64,000 nt of DNA from Nocardioides alpinus (GCF_900112035.1 NZ_FOKC01000004.1:186001-250000); one strand, 5' to 3'. Counted from the stretch's first letter, positions 1 through 10,165 are shown. Numbers and translations are program-made. The notes: generated from the letters alone by a model not told the origin.

Positions 1-1095
1 ATCCGGGCCGGACTGATGCTGGCAGGTGCCTTCGCCCTCATCTTCGCCGCGCCGGACCTCGGGAGCTCGGTGCTCGAGGCCTCGTGGGTCCTGGTGTTCT
101 TCGTGCTGGCGGCCTCGGCGTACGCCTTCTTCCAGGTGCCCTACGTCGCGATGCCCGCAGAGATCACGACGTCGTACGACGAGCGCACCCGGCTGATGAC
201 GTGGCGCGTCGCGATCCTGGCGTTCACGATCATGCTGGCGGGCGCCACCGCACCGGTGATCCGCGACGCGGTCGGCGGACGCGACGGCTATCGCGTGATG
301 GGCGTCGTGATGGCGGTCCTCATCGTCGTCGGCGTGGTGAGCGCCTGGTGGGGCACCCGCCACGCGCCGGTCGGGGCGGTCGCCGCAGGCGCGGGCTCGT
401 TGCGCGAGCAGCTGCGGATCGTCGGTCAGGCACGCGACTTCCGGGTGCTGCTCGCCACGTTCGTGCTGCAGGCGCTGGCGACCGGCTGCATGCTCGCCGG
501 CGTCGACTACCTCGCCGGCGACGTGCTCGAGAGCTCGGGAGCCGCGACCGTCCTGTTCGTCTGCTTCGTCGGGCCGGCCCTGCTGCTCACGCCGGTGTGG
601 ACCGCCGTCGGGATGCGGATCGGCAAGCGTCGGGGCTACGCCATCGCCTCGGTCGTGCTCGCGGCGGGCGCGCTCCTCGCCGCCACGGCGCGGATCGCTC
701 CTCCGGCCGTCGTGTTCGCGGCGACCGCGCTGGTGGGCGTCGGCTACGCCGGATGCCAGGTCTTCCCGATGGCGATGCTGCCCGACGCCGCCGCCGTCGA
801 CTCCGCGCGCACCGGGGAGAACCGCGCCGGTGTGTACACCGGCGTGTGGACCGCCGGCGAGACCCTTGGCCTGGCCCTGGGGCCGGCGGTGTTCGCCGTC
901 GTCCTCGCGCTCGGCGGCTACCTGTCCAGCGAGGGCCGCGAGATCACCCAGCCGGACTCGGCCCTGACGGCGATCACCCTGGGCTTCTCGCTGCTGCCCG
1001 CGGCCCTGACGCTGCTCAGCCTCTGGTGGCTGCGGCAGTACACCCTCGACGCCACCGAGGTGGCGGCGGCTGAAACCGAAGGAGCACTCGCGTGA
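1..1095 (+). CDS. GPH-type sugar/cation symporter (MFS_2), 5' truncated by window edge
   Basis: The frame is open from base 1, so the start lies outside the window; about 364 residues are visible. Several hydrophobic segments are seen, and the cytoplasmic stretch [10 protein letters not shown] followed by a DGYR-containing loop is typical of the glycoside-pentoside-hexuronide:cation symporter family (MelB-like). The C-terminal half again has about six membrane segments. Members carry sugars or related solutes with Na+ or H+. The stop overlaps the GTG of the next gene (GTGA), so the two are probably co-translated, and the substrate may relate to the decarboxylase downstream. Substrate unknown. 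Family call fairly sure. Confidence 0.8.
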   Translation: MRAGLMLAGAFALIFAAPDLGSSVLEASWVLVFFVLAASAYAFFQVPYVAMPAEITTSYDERTRLMTWRVAILAFTIMLAGATAPVIRDAVGGRDGYRVMGVVMAVLIVVGVVSAWWGTRHAPVGAVAAGAGSLREQLRIVGQARDFRVLLATFVLQALATGCMLAGVDYLAGDVLESSGAATVLFVCFVGPALLLTPVWTAVGMRIGKRRGYAIASVVLAAGALLAATARIAPPAVVFAATALVGVGYAGCQVFPMAMLPDAAAVDSARTGENRAGVYTGVWTAGETLGLALGPAVFAVVLALGGYLSSEGREITQPDSALTAITLGFSLLPAALTLLSLWWLRQYTLDATEVAAAETEGALA

Positions 1096-2537
1096 GCGAC
1101 CCACTCGCTCGCCTGCGGGCGATGCAGGGAGCGGACCTGCCGGTGCACGGCGGCCGAACCCTGGCCTACGTCTACGACGCCGGCGACCCCGAGATCGACC
1201 GGATCGCACGCGAGGCGGTGGCGGCCTATGCCGGGTCCAACGCGCTCGACCCGACGGCGTTCCCGTCGCTGCTCCAGATGGAGAACGAGCTCGTCGGCTT
1301 CGCCTGCGGCCTGCTCGACGCACCGGACACGGCCGTCGGGACGGTGACCTCCGGCGGAACGGAGTCGATCCTGCTCGCCGTGCAGGGCGCGCGGGACAGC
1401 CGACCCGACGTCCTACGGCCCCGGATGGTGCTCCCCAGCACCGCGCACGCCGCGTTCCACAAGGCCGCGCACTACTTCGGCGTCGAGGCGGTCCTGGTGC
1501 CCGTCGGTCCCGACTTCCGCGCCGACGCCGCGGCGATGGCCGCCGCGATCGACGACGACACCGTGCTGGTCGTCGCCAGCGCACCGTCGTACGCGCACGG
1601 GGTGGTGGACCCGGTGACCGAGATCGCCGCAGCCGCGGCCACCCGCGGGATCCGCTGCCACGTGGACGCCTGCATCGGCGGCTGGGTGCTGCCCTACGCC
1701 GCCCGGCTGGGGCGCGCGGTGCCTGCGTGGACCTTCGCCGTCGAGGGCGTCACGTCGATCTCGGTCGACACCCACAAGTACGCCTACGCGCCGAAGGGCA
1801 CGTCGCTGCTGGTGCACCGCAACGCAGCACTGCGCCGGCTCCAGTTCTTCGCATCCGCTGCGTGGCCGGGCTACACGATGCTCAACACGACCACGCAGTC
1901 CACCAGGTCGGGCGGCCCCATCGCCGGCACCTGGGCCGTCGTCGAGCACGTCGGCGACGAGGGGTACGTCCAGCTCGCGGACCTCGCGTTCGCGGCGGTG
2001 GACGCGATCGTCGCGTGCGTCGAGCGGGAGCCGGCGCTGCGGCTCGTGGTGGCGCCGGACTCGACCCTCGTCACGCTCGCGACCGACGACTCGCTGGACC
2101 CGTTCACACTGACCGACGAGCTGGTGTCGCGCGGGTGGTACGTCCAGCCGCAGCTGTCGTTCGCCGACGACGGCCCGAGCATCCACCTCTCGGTGAGTGC
2201 CGGGACGCTGGCCCACGTGGAGGAGTTCGCCTCGGCCCTGACCGAGTCCGTCGCTGCAGCCCGGTCCGTGGGGCCGGTCGCCGTGGACGACGGGGTGGTG
2301 GCCTTCATCGCCGCGCTGGACCCGGCCGCCCTGAGCGACGACGACTTCGACGGTCTGCTGGCAGCATCCGGTCTCGTCGGGGCCTCGGCCGACGGCGACC
2401 TCGAGCTTCCGACGCGGATGGCGGAGGTCAACGCGATGCTCGACGTGGCGTCCCCCGCGATGCGCGAGGCACTGCTGATCGCGTTCCTCGACCGGCTCCA
2501 GCGACCGGACCGGCCGACGACAGGGGTCTCGTCGTGA
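1092..2537 (+). CDS. PLP-dependent decarboxylase / sphingosine-1-phosphate lyase-like aminotransferase-fold enzyme
   Basis: 481 residues with a group II decarboxylase / S1P-lyase fold. Visible marks are [11 protein letters not shown] (phosphate-binding region, about residues 85-95), HVDACIGGW (the Asp that contacts the PLP ring nitrogen) and [13 protein letters not shown], whose Lys should form the Schiff base. The family cleaves or decarboxylates amino compounds; the real substrate cannot be read from sequence. Start GTG overlaps the transporter stop, and its own TGA overlaps the GTG of ung, giving a three-gene translationally coupled unit. The C-terminal 100 residues are less conserved. Family sure, reaction uncertain. 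Confidence 0.85.
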   Translation: MSDPLARLRAMQGADLPVHGGRTLAYVYDAGDPEIDRIAREAVAAYAGSNALDPTAFPSLLQMENELVGFACGLLDAPDTAVGTVTSGGTESILLAVQGARDSRPDVLRPRMVLPSTAHAAFHKAAHYFGVEAVLVPVGPDFRADAAAMAAAIDDDTVLVVASAPSYAHGVVDPVTEIAAAAATRGIRCHVDACIGGWVLPYAARLGRAVPAWTFAVEGVTSISVDTHKYAYAPKGTSLLVHRNAALRRLQFFASAAWPGYTMLNTTTQSTRSGGPIAGTWAVVEHVGDEGYVQLADLAFAAVDAIVACVEREPALRLVVAPDSTLVTLATDDSLDPFTLTDELVSRGWYVQPQLSFADDGPSIHLSVSAGTLAHVEEFASALTESVAAARSVGPVAVDDGVVAFIAALDPAALSDDDFDGLLAASGLVGASADGDLELPTRMAEVNAMLDVASPAMREALLIAFLDRLQRPDRPTTGVSS

Positions 2538-3223
2538 CTGCCCTGGCCGGCCTCGTCGACAAGGGCCTGGTCGCACCCGACTGGGCGCAGGCGCTGGCAC
2601 CGGTGGACGAGCAGATCGCTGCGATGGGTCGTTTCCTGCGCGAGGAGCTGGCGGCCGGCCGCGGCTACCAGCCGTCGGGCGACCTGGTCTTCCGCGCCTT
2701 CCGGCGCCCGCTGGCCGACGTACGCGTCCTGGTCGTGGGTCAGGACCCCTATCCCAACCCGGCCCACCCGATCGGCCTGAGCTTCGCCGTCGAGCGCCGG
2801 GTGCGACCGTTGCCGCCGAGCCTGCGCAACATCTACGCCGAGCTGCGCGACGACCTCGGCATCGAGCCGCCCCAGCACGGCGACCTGTCCGCGTGGGCCG
2901 ACCAGGGGGTGATGCTCCTCAACCGTGTGCTGACGGTCCGCCCGGGAGACTCCAACTCCCACCAGGGCAAGGGCTGGGAAGCCGTCACCGAGCGGGCGAT
3001 CACTGCGCTCGCCGAGCGCGGCGGGCCCTGCGCCGCGATCCTGTGGGGCAACCCGGCGCAGAAGCTCAAGCCCCTGCTCGGCCCGATCCCCTGGGTGGCA
3101 TCCGCGCACCCGTCACCCCTGTCCGCCCACCGCGGATTCCTCGGCTCCAGGCCGTTCAGCCAGGTCAACCACCTGCTCGAGGAGCAGGGCGCGTCACCGG
3201 TGGACTGGACCCTTCAGGAATAG
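2534..3223 (+). CDS. ung: Uracil-DNA glycosylase (family 1)
   Basis: 229 residues, normal length for family 1 UDG. It removes uracil from DNA and starts base-excision repair in the cytoplasm. The water-activating loop [11 protein letters not shown] and the leucine/minor-groove loop [11 protein letters not shown] are both intact, as is the LLNRVLTV strand between them. The GTG start at 2534 overlaps the stop of the PLP enzyme (GTGA), which excludes longer starts. Co-expression of a repair enzyme with a transporter and decarboxylase is probably incidental operon packing. Confidence 0.95.
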   Translation: MTALAGLVDKGLVAPDWAQALAPVDEQIAAMGRFLREELAAGRGYQPSGDLVFRAFRRPLADVRVLVVGQDPYPNPAHPIGLSFAVERRVRPLPPSLRNIYAELRDDLGIEPPQHGDLSAWADQGVMLLNRVLTVRPGDSNSHQGKGWEAVTERAITALAERGGPCAAILWGNPAQKLKPLLGPIPWVASAHPSPLSAHRGFLGSRPFSQVNHLLEEQGASPVDWTLQE

Positions 3224-3253
3224 ATCGTTGAAATCTGTACTATAGAGGATGTC

Positions 3254-4027
3254 ATGACTGCTTCCATGCCTGCGCTCTACATCGGCCACGGTGCGCCGCC
3301 GCTGCTCGACGACCCGATCTGGTCGGGACAGCTGGCCGCGTGGTCCCGGGACCTGCCGCGCCCCACAGCCATCCTCATCGTGAGCGCCCACTGGGAGTCC
3401 GCCCCGGTCAGCCTGACCGCGAGCCACGCTCCGCTGGTCTACGACTTCGGCGGATTCGCGCCGAAGTACTACCAGATGACCTACGAGACGCCGGATGCCA
3501 CGGCGCTCGCGCAGCGGGTCGCGGCGATGATGCCCGACGGCGAGCCGGTCCACCAGCACGCGACGCGCGGGCTCGACCACGGCGCCTGGGTGCCGCTGCG
3601 GATCATGTACCCCGACGCCGACATCCCGGTGCTCCAGATGTCGCTGCCGACCGACGACCCGCACCGCCTGATGAAGCTCGGCGAGCGGCTGCGTCCGCTG
3701 CGCGACGAGGGCGTGCTGATCATCGGGTCGGGGTTCCTGACCCACGGGCTGCCGTTCCTCAAGGAGTTCCGGATCGAGGCGGAGGCGCCCGGCTGGTCGA
3801 CCGACTTCGACCTCTGGGCCGCCGATGCGCTCGCCCGCGGGGACGTCGACCTGCTGTCCGACTACAAGGCCAAGGCGCCCGGAATGCCGTACGCCCACCC
3901 GACGGTCGAGCACTACACGCCGCTGTTCGTCACCCTCGGCGCGGCGACGGCCGCCGACGCTCCAGGCATCCAGGTCATCGACGGCTACTGGATGGGGCTC
4001 TCGAAGCGTTCGCTCCAGGTGGCCTGA
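3254..4027 (+). CDS. Class III extradiol ring-cleavage dioxygenase, 4,5-DOPA dioxygenase (YgiD/LigB) family
   Basis: 257 residues. Conserved metal-site elements of the LigB/YgiD family are visible: the N-terminal GHGAPP, SAHWES, and GLDHGAWVPL with its His. Homologues are Zn/Fe enzymes that open catechol rings between the hydroxyl and the substituent; the natural bacterial substrate is often unknown. The ATG is preceded by AGAGG 5 nt upstream, and a TACTAT hexamer (3238-3243) in an unusually AT-rich stretch could serve as the -10. Pyridoxal kinase follows after a hairpin. Family sure, substrate not. Confidence 0.85.
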   Translation: MTASMPALYIGHGAPPLLDDPIWSGQLAAWSRDLPRPTAILIVSAHWESAPVSLTASHAPLVYDFGGFAPKYYQMTYETPDATALAQRVAAMMPDGEPVHQHATRGLDHGAWVPLRIMYPDADIPVLQMSLPTDDPHRLMKLGERLRPLRDEGVLIIGSGFLTHGLPFLKEFRIEAEAPGWSTDFDLWAADALARGDVDLLSDYKAKAPGMPYAHPTVEHYTPLFVTLGAATAADAPGIQVIDGYWMGLSKRSLQVA

Positions 4028-4064
4028 CGGGTCGTCGAGGCACGAGGCGGCACGACGTCAGGCC
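4021..4064 (+). terminator. Hairpin overlapping the dioxygenase stop codon
   Basis: GGCCTGAC (4021-4028) pairs with GTCAGGCC (4057-4064), with an inner GTCGT/ACGAC helix. The left arm contains the TGA of the dioxygenase gene. There is no U-tract, as is common in GC-rich actinobacteria. It may end transcription before pdxY, which has its own promoter-like hexamer. Confidence 0.5.
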
Positions 4065-4102
4065 AGATCGAGCAAGCCTGGTCAGGGAGATACCGTGAGC
4101 AC

Positions 4103-4966
4103 GTGCGCGTCCTCTCGATCCAGTCCCACGTCGCCTACGGCCACGTCGGCAACTCCGCAGCCGTCTTCCCGCTCCAGCGACTCGGCCACGAGGTGTGGCC
4201 GGTCCTCACGGTGAACTTCTCCAACCACACCGGCTACGGCGCGTGGCGCGGGCCGCTCATCCCCGCCGAGGACGTCGCCTCGGTGATCACCGGGATCGGC
4301 GAGCGCGGTGCCTTCGAGACCTGCGACGCGGTGCTCTCGGGCTACCAGGGTTCGCCGGAGATCGCGGACGTCATCGCCGACGCGGTCGCGCAGGTCAAGG
4401 CAGCCAACCCCGCGGCGACGTACACGTGCGACCCGGTCATGGGCAACGCAACGTCGGGCTGCTTCGTCAACCCGGCGATCCCCCCGAAGTACCGCTCGAC
4501 GGTGATCCCGGTCGCCGACGTGCTGACGCCCAACCAGTTCGAGCTCGGGTTCATCACCGACAACGACGGCCTCAGCGGCTCGTCGTCCCTCGACGACATC
4601 CTGTCCGCGGCCGACGAGGTCCGCGCGCTCGGCCCGGCGACGGTGCTGGTCACCTCGGTGATCCGCGACGGCGCCCCCGAGGACTCGATCGAGATGCTCG
4701 CGGTGACCGAGCACGGCGCCTGGCTCGTGACCACGCCGCGGCTGCCGATGAAGGCCAACGGCTCGGGCGACATCACCGCCGCGCTCTTCACCGCACACCT
4801 GCACGGCACCGGATCTGCGGCCGACGCCCTGGCACGCACGGCCTCGTCGGTCTTCGCAGTGCTCAAGGAGACCCTCGACTCCGGCGAGCGCGAGCTGCGG
4901 CTGATCGCCGCCCAGGACGCCATCGCCGCACCGGCGTGCGAGTTCGAGGTCCAGCAGGTCCGCTGA
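4103..4966 (+). CDS. pdxY: Pyridoxal kinase PdxY
   Basis: 287 residues of the ribokinase-like vitamin kinase family. It phosphorylates pyridoxal with ATP in PLP salvage. Visible features are the N-terminal SIQSHVAYGHVGN substrate motif, DPVMGN, TPNQFEL and the anion-hole motif KANGSGDITAALF with the catalytic Asp. The GTG start is preceded by TACCGT (4091-4096) and a 6-nt spacer, fitting a leaderless transcript. A strong hairpin follows the stop. Length and motifs are complete. Confidence 0.93.
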   Translation: MRVLSIQSHVAYGHVGNSAAVFPLQRLGHEVWPVLTVNFSNHTGYGAWRGPLIPAEDVASVITGIGERGAFETCDAVLSGYQGSPEIADVIADAVAQVKAANPAATYTCDPVMGNATSGCFVNPAIPPKYRSTVIPVADVLTPNQFELGFITDNDGLSGSSSLDDILSAADEVRALGPATVLVTSVIRDGAPEDSIEMLAVTEHGAWLVTTPRLPMKANGSGDITAALFTAHLHGTGSAADALARTASSVFAVLKETLDSGERELRLIAAQDAIAAPACEFEVQQVR

Positions 4967-4981
4967 GGGACCGAGCAGATG

Positions 4982-5028
4982 GATCGTGGAGCTCGCGTGC
5001 TGGATGTCAGCACACAAGCTCCACGATC
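4982..5028. terminator. Bidirectional terminator hairpin between pdxY and tRNA-Thr
   Basis: GATCGTGGAGCT (4982-4993) pairs perfectly with AGCTCCACGATC (5017-5028), and an inner GTGCTG/CAGCAC helix closes a GATGT loop. It sits between convergent units, pdxY on plus and the tRNA on minus, so it can serve both. Confidence 0.75.
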
Positions 5029-5040
5029 TCGTCGGAGCGG

Positions 5041-5113
5041 AGCCGGTGACAGGAGTCGAACCCGCGACATTTTCTTTACAAGAGAAACGCTCTACCAACT
5101 GAGCTACACCGGC
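5041..5113 (-). tRNA. tRNA-Thr(UGU)
   Basis: Read on the minus strand, a full cloverleaf folds. The acceptor GCCGGTG pairs with CACCGGC, the D-stem is GCTC/GAGC, and the anticodon stem TTTCT/AGAAA encloses CTTGTAA with anticodon TGT. The T-arm GCGGG-TTCGACT-CCTGT includes two G.U pairs. The discriminator is T and CCA is not encoded. It has no tRNA neighbours. Confidence 0.95.
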
Positions 5114-5174
5114 GTGCGTCCGAGGACGCGGCGGCAATCCTAGTCAGCACTTTCGGGCTGCGAGGATGGACCCC

Positions 5175-7019
5175 GTGAGCCTCCTCCACCTCCCCCACCA
5201 CGACGGCTCCCCGCTCCACGTCTCCGACGAGGCGCCGGCGCTGGGCGACACGGTCGTCGTCCGGGTGCGTACGAGCGCCCAGGACCCCGTCGACGCGATC
5301 TGGCTGCGGACGACGTACGACGCCGAGCCGGTGTTCCACCCCACGACCGCCACCCGCGAGGGCGACGTCGTGTGGTGGGCGGGTGAGCTGCCGGTGCACA
5401 ACCCGGTGACGCACTACCGCTTCCTGCTCGTCCGCGCCCTCGCGGACGGGCAGAGCGAGCAGGAGTGGCTCACCGGCGCGGGCCTGGTCGCCCACGACGT
5501 GCCCGACTCCGCCGACTTCCGGCTCGCCGCCTACGCCGCGGCTCCCGACTGGGGCCGTGACGGAGTCGTCTACCAGGTCTTCCCCGACCGCTTCGCGCGC
5601 TCCTCGGCGGCCGCCGGCCGCCCCACCCCGGACTGGGCACTGGCGGCGGAGTGGGACGAGGAGGTCGCGTTCGAGGGCCACGACCCGCGCACACCGATGC
5701 AGCTCTTCGGCGGCGACCTCGACGGCATCACCGAGCACCTCGACCACATCGCGGAGGTCGGCGCCGACGTCGTCTACACGACGCCCGTCTTCCCCGGCGA
5801 GAGCAACCACCGCTACAACGCCACCACCTTCACCGAGGTCGACCCGCTGCTCGGCGGCGACGAGGCGTACGCCCGGTTGAGCGCCGCCGTCCACGCGCGG
5901 GGCTGGCGGATCCTGGGTGACCTGACGACCAACCACACGGGCGACACCCACGAGTGGTTCCTGGCCGCCGCCGACGACCCCGCCAACCCGCACCGGTCGT
6001 TCTACTACTTCGACGACGACGGCTCGTACGCCTGCTGGATGGGCCACGGCACGCTGCCCAAGATCAACCACGCCGACCGCGACGTGCGGCACGCGATGGT
6101 CGAGGGTCCGGACTCGGTGGTGGGCCGCTGGCTGCGACCCCCGTACGACGTCGACGGCTGGCGCATCGACGTCGCCAACATGACCGGACGCCTGGCCGAC
6201 ATCGACGTCGCGCACGAGGTCGCCCGCGCCGTGCGCGCCACCGCGGCCGAGCTCCGTGCGGACCCGTGGGTGATCGGTGAGCACAACCACGACGCGACCG
6301 GCGACGTGGACGGCGACGGCTGGCACGGCACGATGAACTACTCCGGCTTCTCGTGGCCCGTCTGGTCCTGGCTCCGCGATCCCGGCTCCCCCGCGCGCGC
6401 CTTCGGTCGCCCCGTGCCCGTCCCGCGACGCGACGGGACGGCCGTCGTCGACACGTTCCGGGCCTGGCAGGGCACTCTCGGCTGGCGGGCGACCGCGTCG
6501 AGCTGGAACATCCTCGGCTCCCACGACTCCGCGCGGATCCGCACCGTCGTGGGCGGGGACGCGGCTGTGCACCGCGTCGCGGTCGGGCTGCAGTTCACCC
6601 TGCCCGGCGTCCCGATGATCTTCGCCGGCGACGAGATCGGCCTCGAGGGGGTCAACGGCGAGGACTCCCGCCGCACCATGCCGTGGGCCCGTCGCGAGGA
6701 GTGGGACCGCGCCACCCTGACGACGTACGCCGACCTCGCCGGGCTGCGGCGCTCGCACCCGGCCCTCCGCCGCGGCGGCCTGCGCTGGGCGCACGTCGAT
6801 GCCGACACGATCGCCTACGTGCGCGAGCACCCGGAGCAGTCGGTGCTGGTGGTGGCGCGACGGGCGGCGGCCGGCGCCTTCGACCTGCCCGTGGGACCGG
6901 CCCGGCACCTGTTCGGGTCTGAGATGGGCGGCGGCGATCTCGCGCACGCCGACGGCCGTGTCGAGGTGCCGGCGTCGGACGGGCCGCGGTTCGACGTGTG
7001 GGAGCTCAGCAGCGAGTGA
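5175..7019 (+). CDS. GH13 alpha-glucosidase / maltodextrin-active hydrolase
   Basis: About 614 residues: an N-terminal beta-sandwich (residues about 1-115), then a GH13 (beta/alpha)8 barrel and a short C-terminal beta domain. Catalytic elements are visible: GWRIDVAN (nucleophile Asp), VIGEHNHD (acid/base Glu) and LGSHDSARI (transition-state Asp). The N-domain and the GGDLDGITEHLDHIAEVG stretch resemble cyclomaltodextrinase, neopullulanase or MalZ. No signal peptide, so it should act on imported maltodextrins in the cytoplasm. GTG 5175 is preferred because GAGGAT lies 7 nt upstream; ATG 5166 is the alternative and adds three residues. Confidence 0.9.
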   Translation: MSLLHLPHHDGSPLHVSDEAPALGDTVVVRVRTSAQDPVDAIWLRTTYDAEPVFHPTTATREGDVVWWAGELPVHNPVTHYRFLLVRALADGQSEQEWLTGAGLVAHDVPDSADFRLAAYAAAPDWGRDGVVYQVFPDRFARSSAAAGRPTPDWALAAEWDEEVAFEGHDPRTPMQLFGGDLDGITEHLDHIAEVGADVVYTTPVFPGESNHRYNATTFTEVDPLLGGDEAYARLSAAVHARGWRILGDLTTNHTGDTHEWFLAAADDPANPHRSFYYFDDDGSYACWMGHGTLPKINHADRDVRHAMVEGPDSVVGRWLRPPYDVDGWRIDVANMTGRLADIDVAHEVARAVRATAAELRADPWVIGEHNHDATGDVDGDGWHGTMNYSGFSWPVWSWLRDPGSPARAFGRPVPVPRRDGTAVVDTFRAWQGTLGWRATASSWNILGSHDSARIRTVVGGDAAVHRVAVGLQFTLPGVPMIFAGDEIGLEGVNGEDSRRTMPWARREEWDRATLTTYADLAGLRRSHPALRRGGLRWAHVDADTIAYVREHPEQSVLVVARRAAAGAFDLPVGPARHLFGSEMGGGDLAHADGRVEVPASDGPRFDVWELSSE

Positions 7020-7344
7020 CCCCGGCCTCGGCGCCGCGCTCGGTCTGCCCCGCTGGCTCCACCACCATGCAGGCAGTTCGCCCTCGATCCTGCACGTGTG
7101 AGCGTGGCCGACCGGACCCTCGGGCCGAACTGCCGTCACGGTGCTCCCCCGTCGGCCTCGCGCCCGGCGCAGACGCGCGTTCCCGAGGGCATCGGCGGGG
7201 CTCCCTCCAGCCCCTCCAGCCCTTCCAGCCCCAGGGGTGGGGGAAGTCTGTCGGAGGTGGGCCGTTGCAACGGCCGAACCGCGCGGGAGTCACCGCTCAG
7301 GCGGTGACTCCCGCAGGGGAACCCCCGCGACTAAGGTCATCGCC
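7020..7344. other. Intergenic region of 325 bp, no gene seen
   Basis: Between the GH13 gene and the DUF4032 gene. It holds three tandem CCTCCAGC-like octamers near 7203-7230 and then the 86-bp repeat element described separately. Small open frames exist on both strands but show no codon bias or family signal. Confidence 0.6.
7231..7316. repeat. 86-bp intergenic repeat, copy 1
   Basis: An 86-bp segment matching 21474-21559 without gaps at 72 of 86 positions by direct counting. It contains the perfect 16-bp palindrome GGCCGTTGCAACGGCC (7260-7275) and a perfect 14-bp stem, GCGGGAGTCACCGC / GCGGTGACTCCCGC, with a TCAG loop (7283-7314). It ends 15 bp before the -10-like TAAGGT of the next gene, so the hairpin could act as a terminator for the GH13 transcript. 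Confidence 0.8.
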
Positions 7345-8553
7345 ATGGCCATGCGGATCGTTGCCAGCCGGCCGGACCCGGCCATCCTCACCCTGCCGTG
7401 GGACCTGCCGCTCGAGGAGTGGTCCGACGACGTCGTCGTCCCACTGCCGCGGGGTCTCTCGCGCCACATCGTGCGGATCGTGCGCCTGCGCGACCGGGTC
7501 TACGCCGTCAAGGAGACGCAGGACGACATCGCGTTCCGGGAGTACCGGATGCTGCGCAACCTCCAGCGCATCGGCGTGCCCGCCGTCGCCCCCCAGGGCG
7601 TGGTCACCGGCCGTGAGGGCAAGGACGGCCAGGAGCTCCCTGCGGCGCTGATCACCCAGCACCTGCAGTTCTCCCTCCCCTACCGCAGCCTGTTCAGCCG
7701 CGGGATGACCGCGGAGCACGTCCCGACGCTGATCGACGCCATCGTCGTGCTGCTCGTGCGACTGCACCTGGCCGGCTTCTACTGGGGCGACGTGTCGCTC
7801 TCCAACGTGCTGTTCCGCCGCAACGCGGGCGAGTTCGCGGCCTACCTCGTCGACGCCGAGACCGGTGAGCTGCACGACGAGATCAGCGACCGGATGCGTG
7901 AGTACGACATCACCGTCGGCTGCGAGAACATCTTCGCCGAGCTGATGGACCTCAGCGCCAGTGGAGCCGTCCAGCAGCCGATCGACGGCTTCGCGATCAT
8001 CGACCACCTCCGCTCGCGCTACGAGGCGCTGTGGGGCGAGCTCACCGGGCTGGAGGAGTTCAGGGCCGACGAGATGTGGCGCATCGAGCGGCGCGTGGAG
8101 CGGCTCAACGACCTCGGCTTCGACGTCGACGAGCTCGACATCGTCACCGACCTCGGGGGCGACTCGATCCGCATCCAGCCGAAGGTCGTCGACCTCGGGC
8201 ACCACACCCGGGAGATCCAGGCGCTCACCGGCATGACCGTCGAGGACAACCAGGCCCGGCGGCTGCTCAACGACCTGGCCTCCTTCACCGCCCACTACGA
8301 CCTCGGTCGCGAGGACCGCCACCTCGTGGCGAGCAAGTGGATGCACCAGATCTTCGAGCCGATCATGGCGCTGATCCCGCCCGATGCGACCGGCAAGCTC
8401 GAGCCGGCCGAGATCTTCCACGAGATCCTCGAGCACCGCTGGTACCTCTCCGAGCAGCGCGGCACGGAGGTCGACATCCACGAGACGGCACGCGACTACA
8501 TCGCCCGCTTCCTCACCGCGAAGCCCGACGAGGCGATCACGGGCGAGGAGTAG
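7345..8553 (+). CDS. DUF4032 protein with kinase-like (LPS kinase/InaA type) domain
   Basis: 402 residues. The N-terminal half has protein-kinase-like landmarks: AVKE (ATP-binding Lys), the REYRMLRNLQ helix, RLHLAGFYWGDVSLSN (catalytic-loop-like, with Asp and Asn) and YLVDAETGE in the DFG position. The C-terminal half (from about residue 230) matches the actinobacterial DUF4032 region. Substrate unknown; homologues are annotated only as lipopolysaccharide-kinase-like. ATG 7345 follows TAAGGT (7332-7337) by 7 nt, suggesting leaderless expression; ATG 7351 is an in-frame alternative. A repeat hairpin lies just upstream. Confidence 0.8.
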   Translation: MAMRIVASRPDPAILTLPWDLPLEEWSDDVVVPLPRGLSRHIVRIVRLRDRVYAVKETQDDIAFREYRMLRNLQRIGVPAVAPQGVVTGREGKDGQELPAALITQHLQFSLPYRSLFSRGMTAEHVPTLIDAIVVLLVRLHLAGFYWGDVSLSNVLFRRNAGEFAAYLVDAETGELHDEISDRMREYDITVGCENIFAELMDLSASGAVQQPIDGFAIIDHLRSRYEALWGELTGLEEFRADEMWRIERRVERLNDLGFDVDELDIVTDLGGDSIRIQPKVVDLGHHTREIQALTGMTVEDNQARRLLNDLASFTAHYDLGREDRHLVASKWMHQIFEPIMALIPPDATGKLEPAEIFHEILEHRWYLSEQRGTEVDIHETARDYIARFLTAKPDEAITGEE

Positions 8554-8556
8554 GCC

Positions 8557-10077
8557 AGGGAGCAGGTCACACCACGACGCGCGGGCCGCGCGCTCCAGCC
8601 ACCAGCGCGCAGACCGGCGTACGTCGTCGTCGAGCGTCGGGTCCCGGACGATCTGCGCGAGGGCAGGGTGACCGCTCATGCCGGCGGCGTAGGTCGCGGC
8701 ACGCGAGGTGGCCGGGTCCGCCAGCGCCCGGCGTACGTCGTCGCGGGGCAGGTGGACGCCGGACGCCCCGACGATCCGGAGACCGGCCGAGCGGAGCACC
8801 GGGTCCGGGGAGCCCAGCCACTCCTGCGCCGGACCCACCGTGCGTCCCGCCAGCCCGCCGAACAGGCGACGGGCCATCCGGTGCCGGATGCGCTCGTCCG
8901 GCTCGTCGTCCACCAGCGCCGCGAACCGCTCCCACGTGGGCACGGCGATGGCCGGCAGCGCGCCGAGCAGGAAGTGGCTGGTGACGGCCCGCGTCTCCCA
9001 GTGCCCGTAGCCGGCGTCGAAGACCAGCCGCGTCAGCACCGGTTGGTCACCCACGCCGACCTCGCTGCCGACAGCTGAGGCGAGGGTCGCGCAGCGACGC
9101 CACTGCCGGTTGGCCTCGACGCGGTCGAAGCGCTCCACGTGCGGTGCTGGCGGCAGCCGACGGCGGGGCGTCAGGCCGAGCGAGCGCCAGGTGTCCACCG
9201 GCACCAGACGGACGAGGTGGGCGATCCACTCCTCGTTCTCCGAGCCGGGCTCGGACAGGTCGAAGGCGGCCATCAGCGACGGCGCGACGCCCGGCCAGAA
9301 CGATCCGGGGGGACTGATCTCCGCCATGTTCTCCAGCGCCAGTGCAGCGCACGAGCCGACGTAGGACCGGCCCCCGGTCAACAGCTCGAGGCACCACTCC
9401 ACGGCCTCCGGCGTCACGGACTCACCCATCGCGCTGAAGAGGTCGGCCAGGCCCTGGGCATGGGGGTGCGCGACCTCCTCCCGCGCCGCGCGGAGGACGA
9501 GGAAGCCGTAGTCGCTGCACCGGACGTGGGCCAGGGCCTCGTAGCGGGTGGCGTAGCCGGGCCCGCACGAGCGGCCGAGCTCGTGCACGAGTCGTCGGAC
9601 GAGGCGGCGCGCGAGCGGGACCGGCAGGCCGATGGTGCCCGGCACCGAGATCGCGCGGGCCCAGCGCAGCCACTCACCACCGGTCACGGGGTCGCCGGCA
9701 TCGAGCCGCTCGATGAGGTCGGAGAGCGCGGACGGGTCGGTGCCGGGTGTTCCCGGTCCGGCGTCCGGCGGGCTGTCCCACGGGAAGGTCCTGGCCATCG
9801 AGTCGATGGGCGCGCGCAGGGAGCCGTCCGGCAGGCCGAGCACCCGCTCGTAGGCGTCCACGAGCGATCCGTCTCGCAGCCGGCCGGTCTCGACGCGGAG
9901 GAGACGCGCAGGAGTCGTCCCGACCCGATCTGCGACCGTCGAGATCGCGCTGTCGTCGAGGGAGGACGTCAGCCTCGCCATCTGCATCGTCCACGCGATC
10001 CGTGCCGCCACGTCGATGGTGGTGCCGTTGAGCGCCGTCTCGTCGTCGAGGACGGTCGTACGGGGCGCTTCGGACAC
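8557..10077 (-). CDS. HTH (XRE-like) protein with HEAT-like helical repeats; 3' end unresolved
   Basis: About 507 residues before it meets the opposite gene. Residues about 30-90 look like an XRE-type helix-turn-helix (VADRVGTTPARLLRVETG). The rest is helical and repetitive, with LRSAGLRIVGASG and HEAT-like two-helix units. GTG 10077 is chosen because GACACT (10084-10089) lies 6 nt upstream; a TTG at 10137 is less likely. The frame has no stop near 8557 and stays open antisense to the DUF4032 gene down to 7297. A TGA exists one frame away at about 8566-8568, so a frameshift or sequence error near the 3' end is possible. Confidence 0.6.
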
Positions 10078-10165
10078 GCCGTCAGTGTCGGAGCGCAAGG
10101 ATCCCCTGACACCGAAATCCCACGATCCGATCGTCAAGAATCCCAGCAGGATCGGACGGTGCTCC

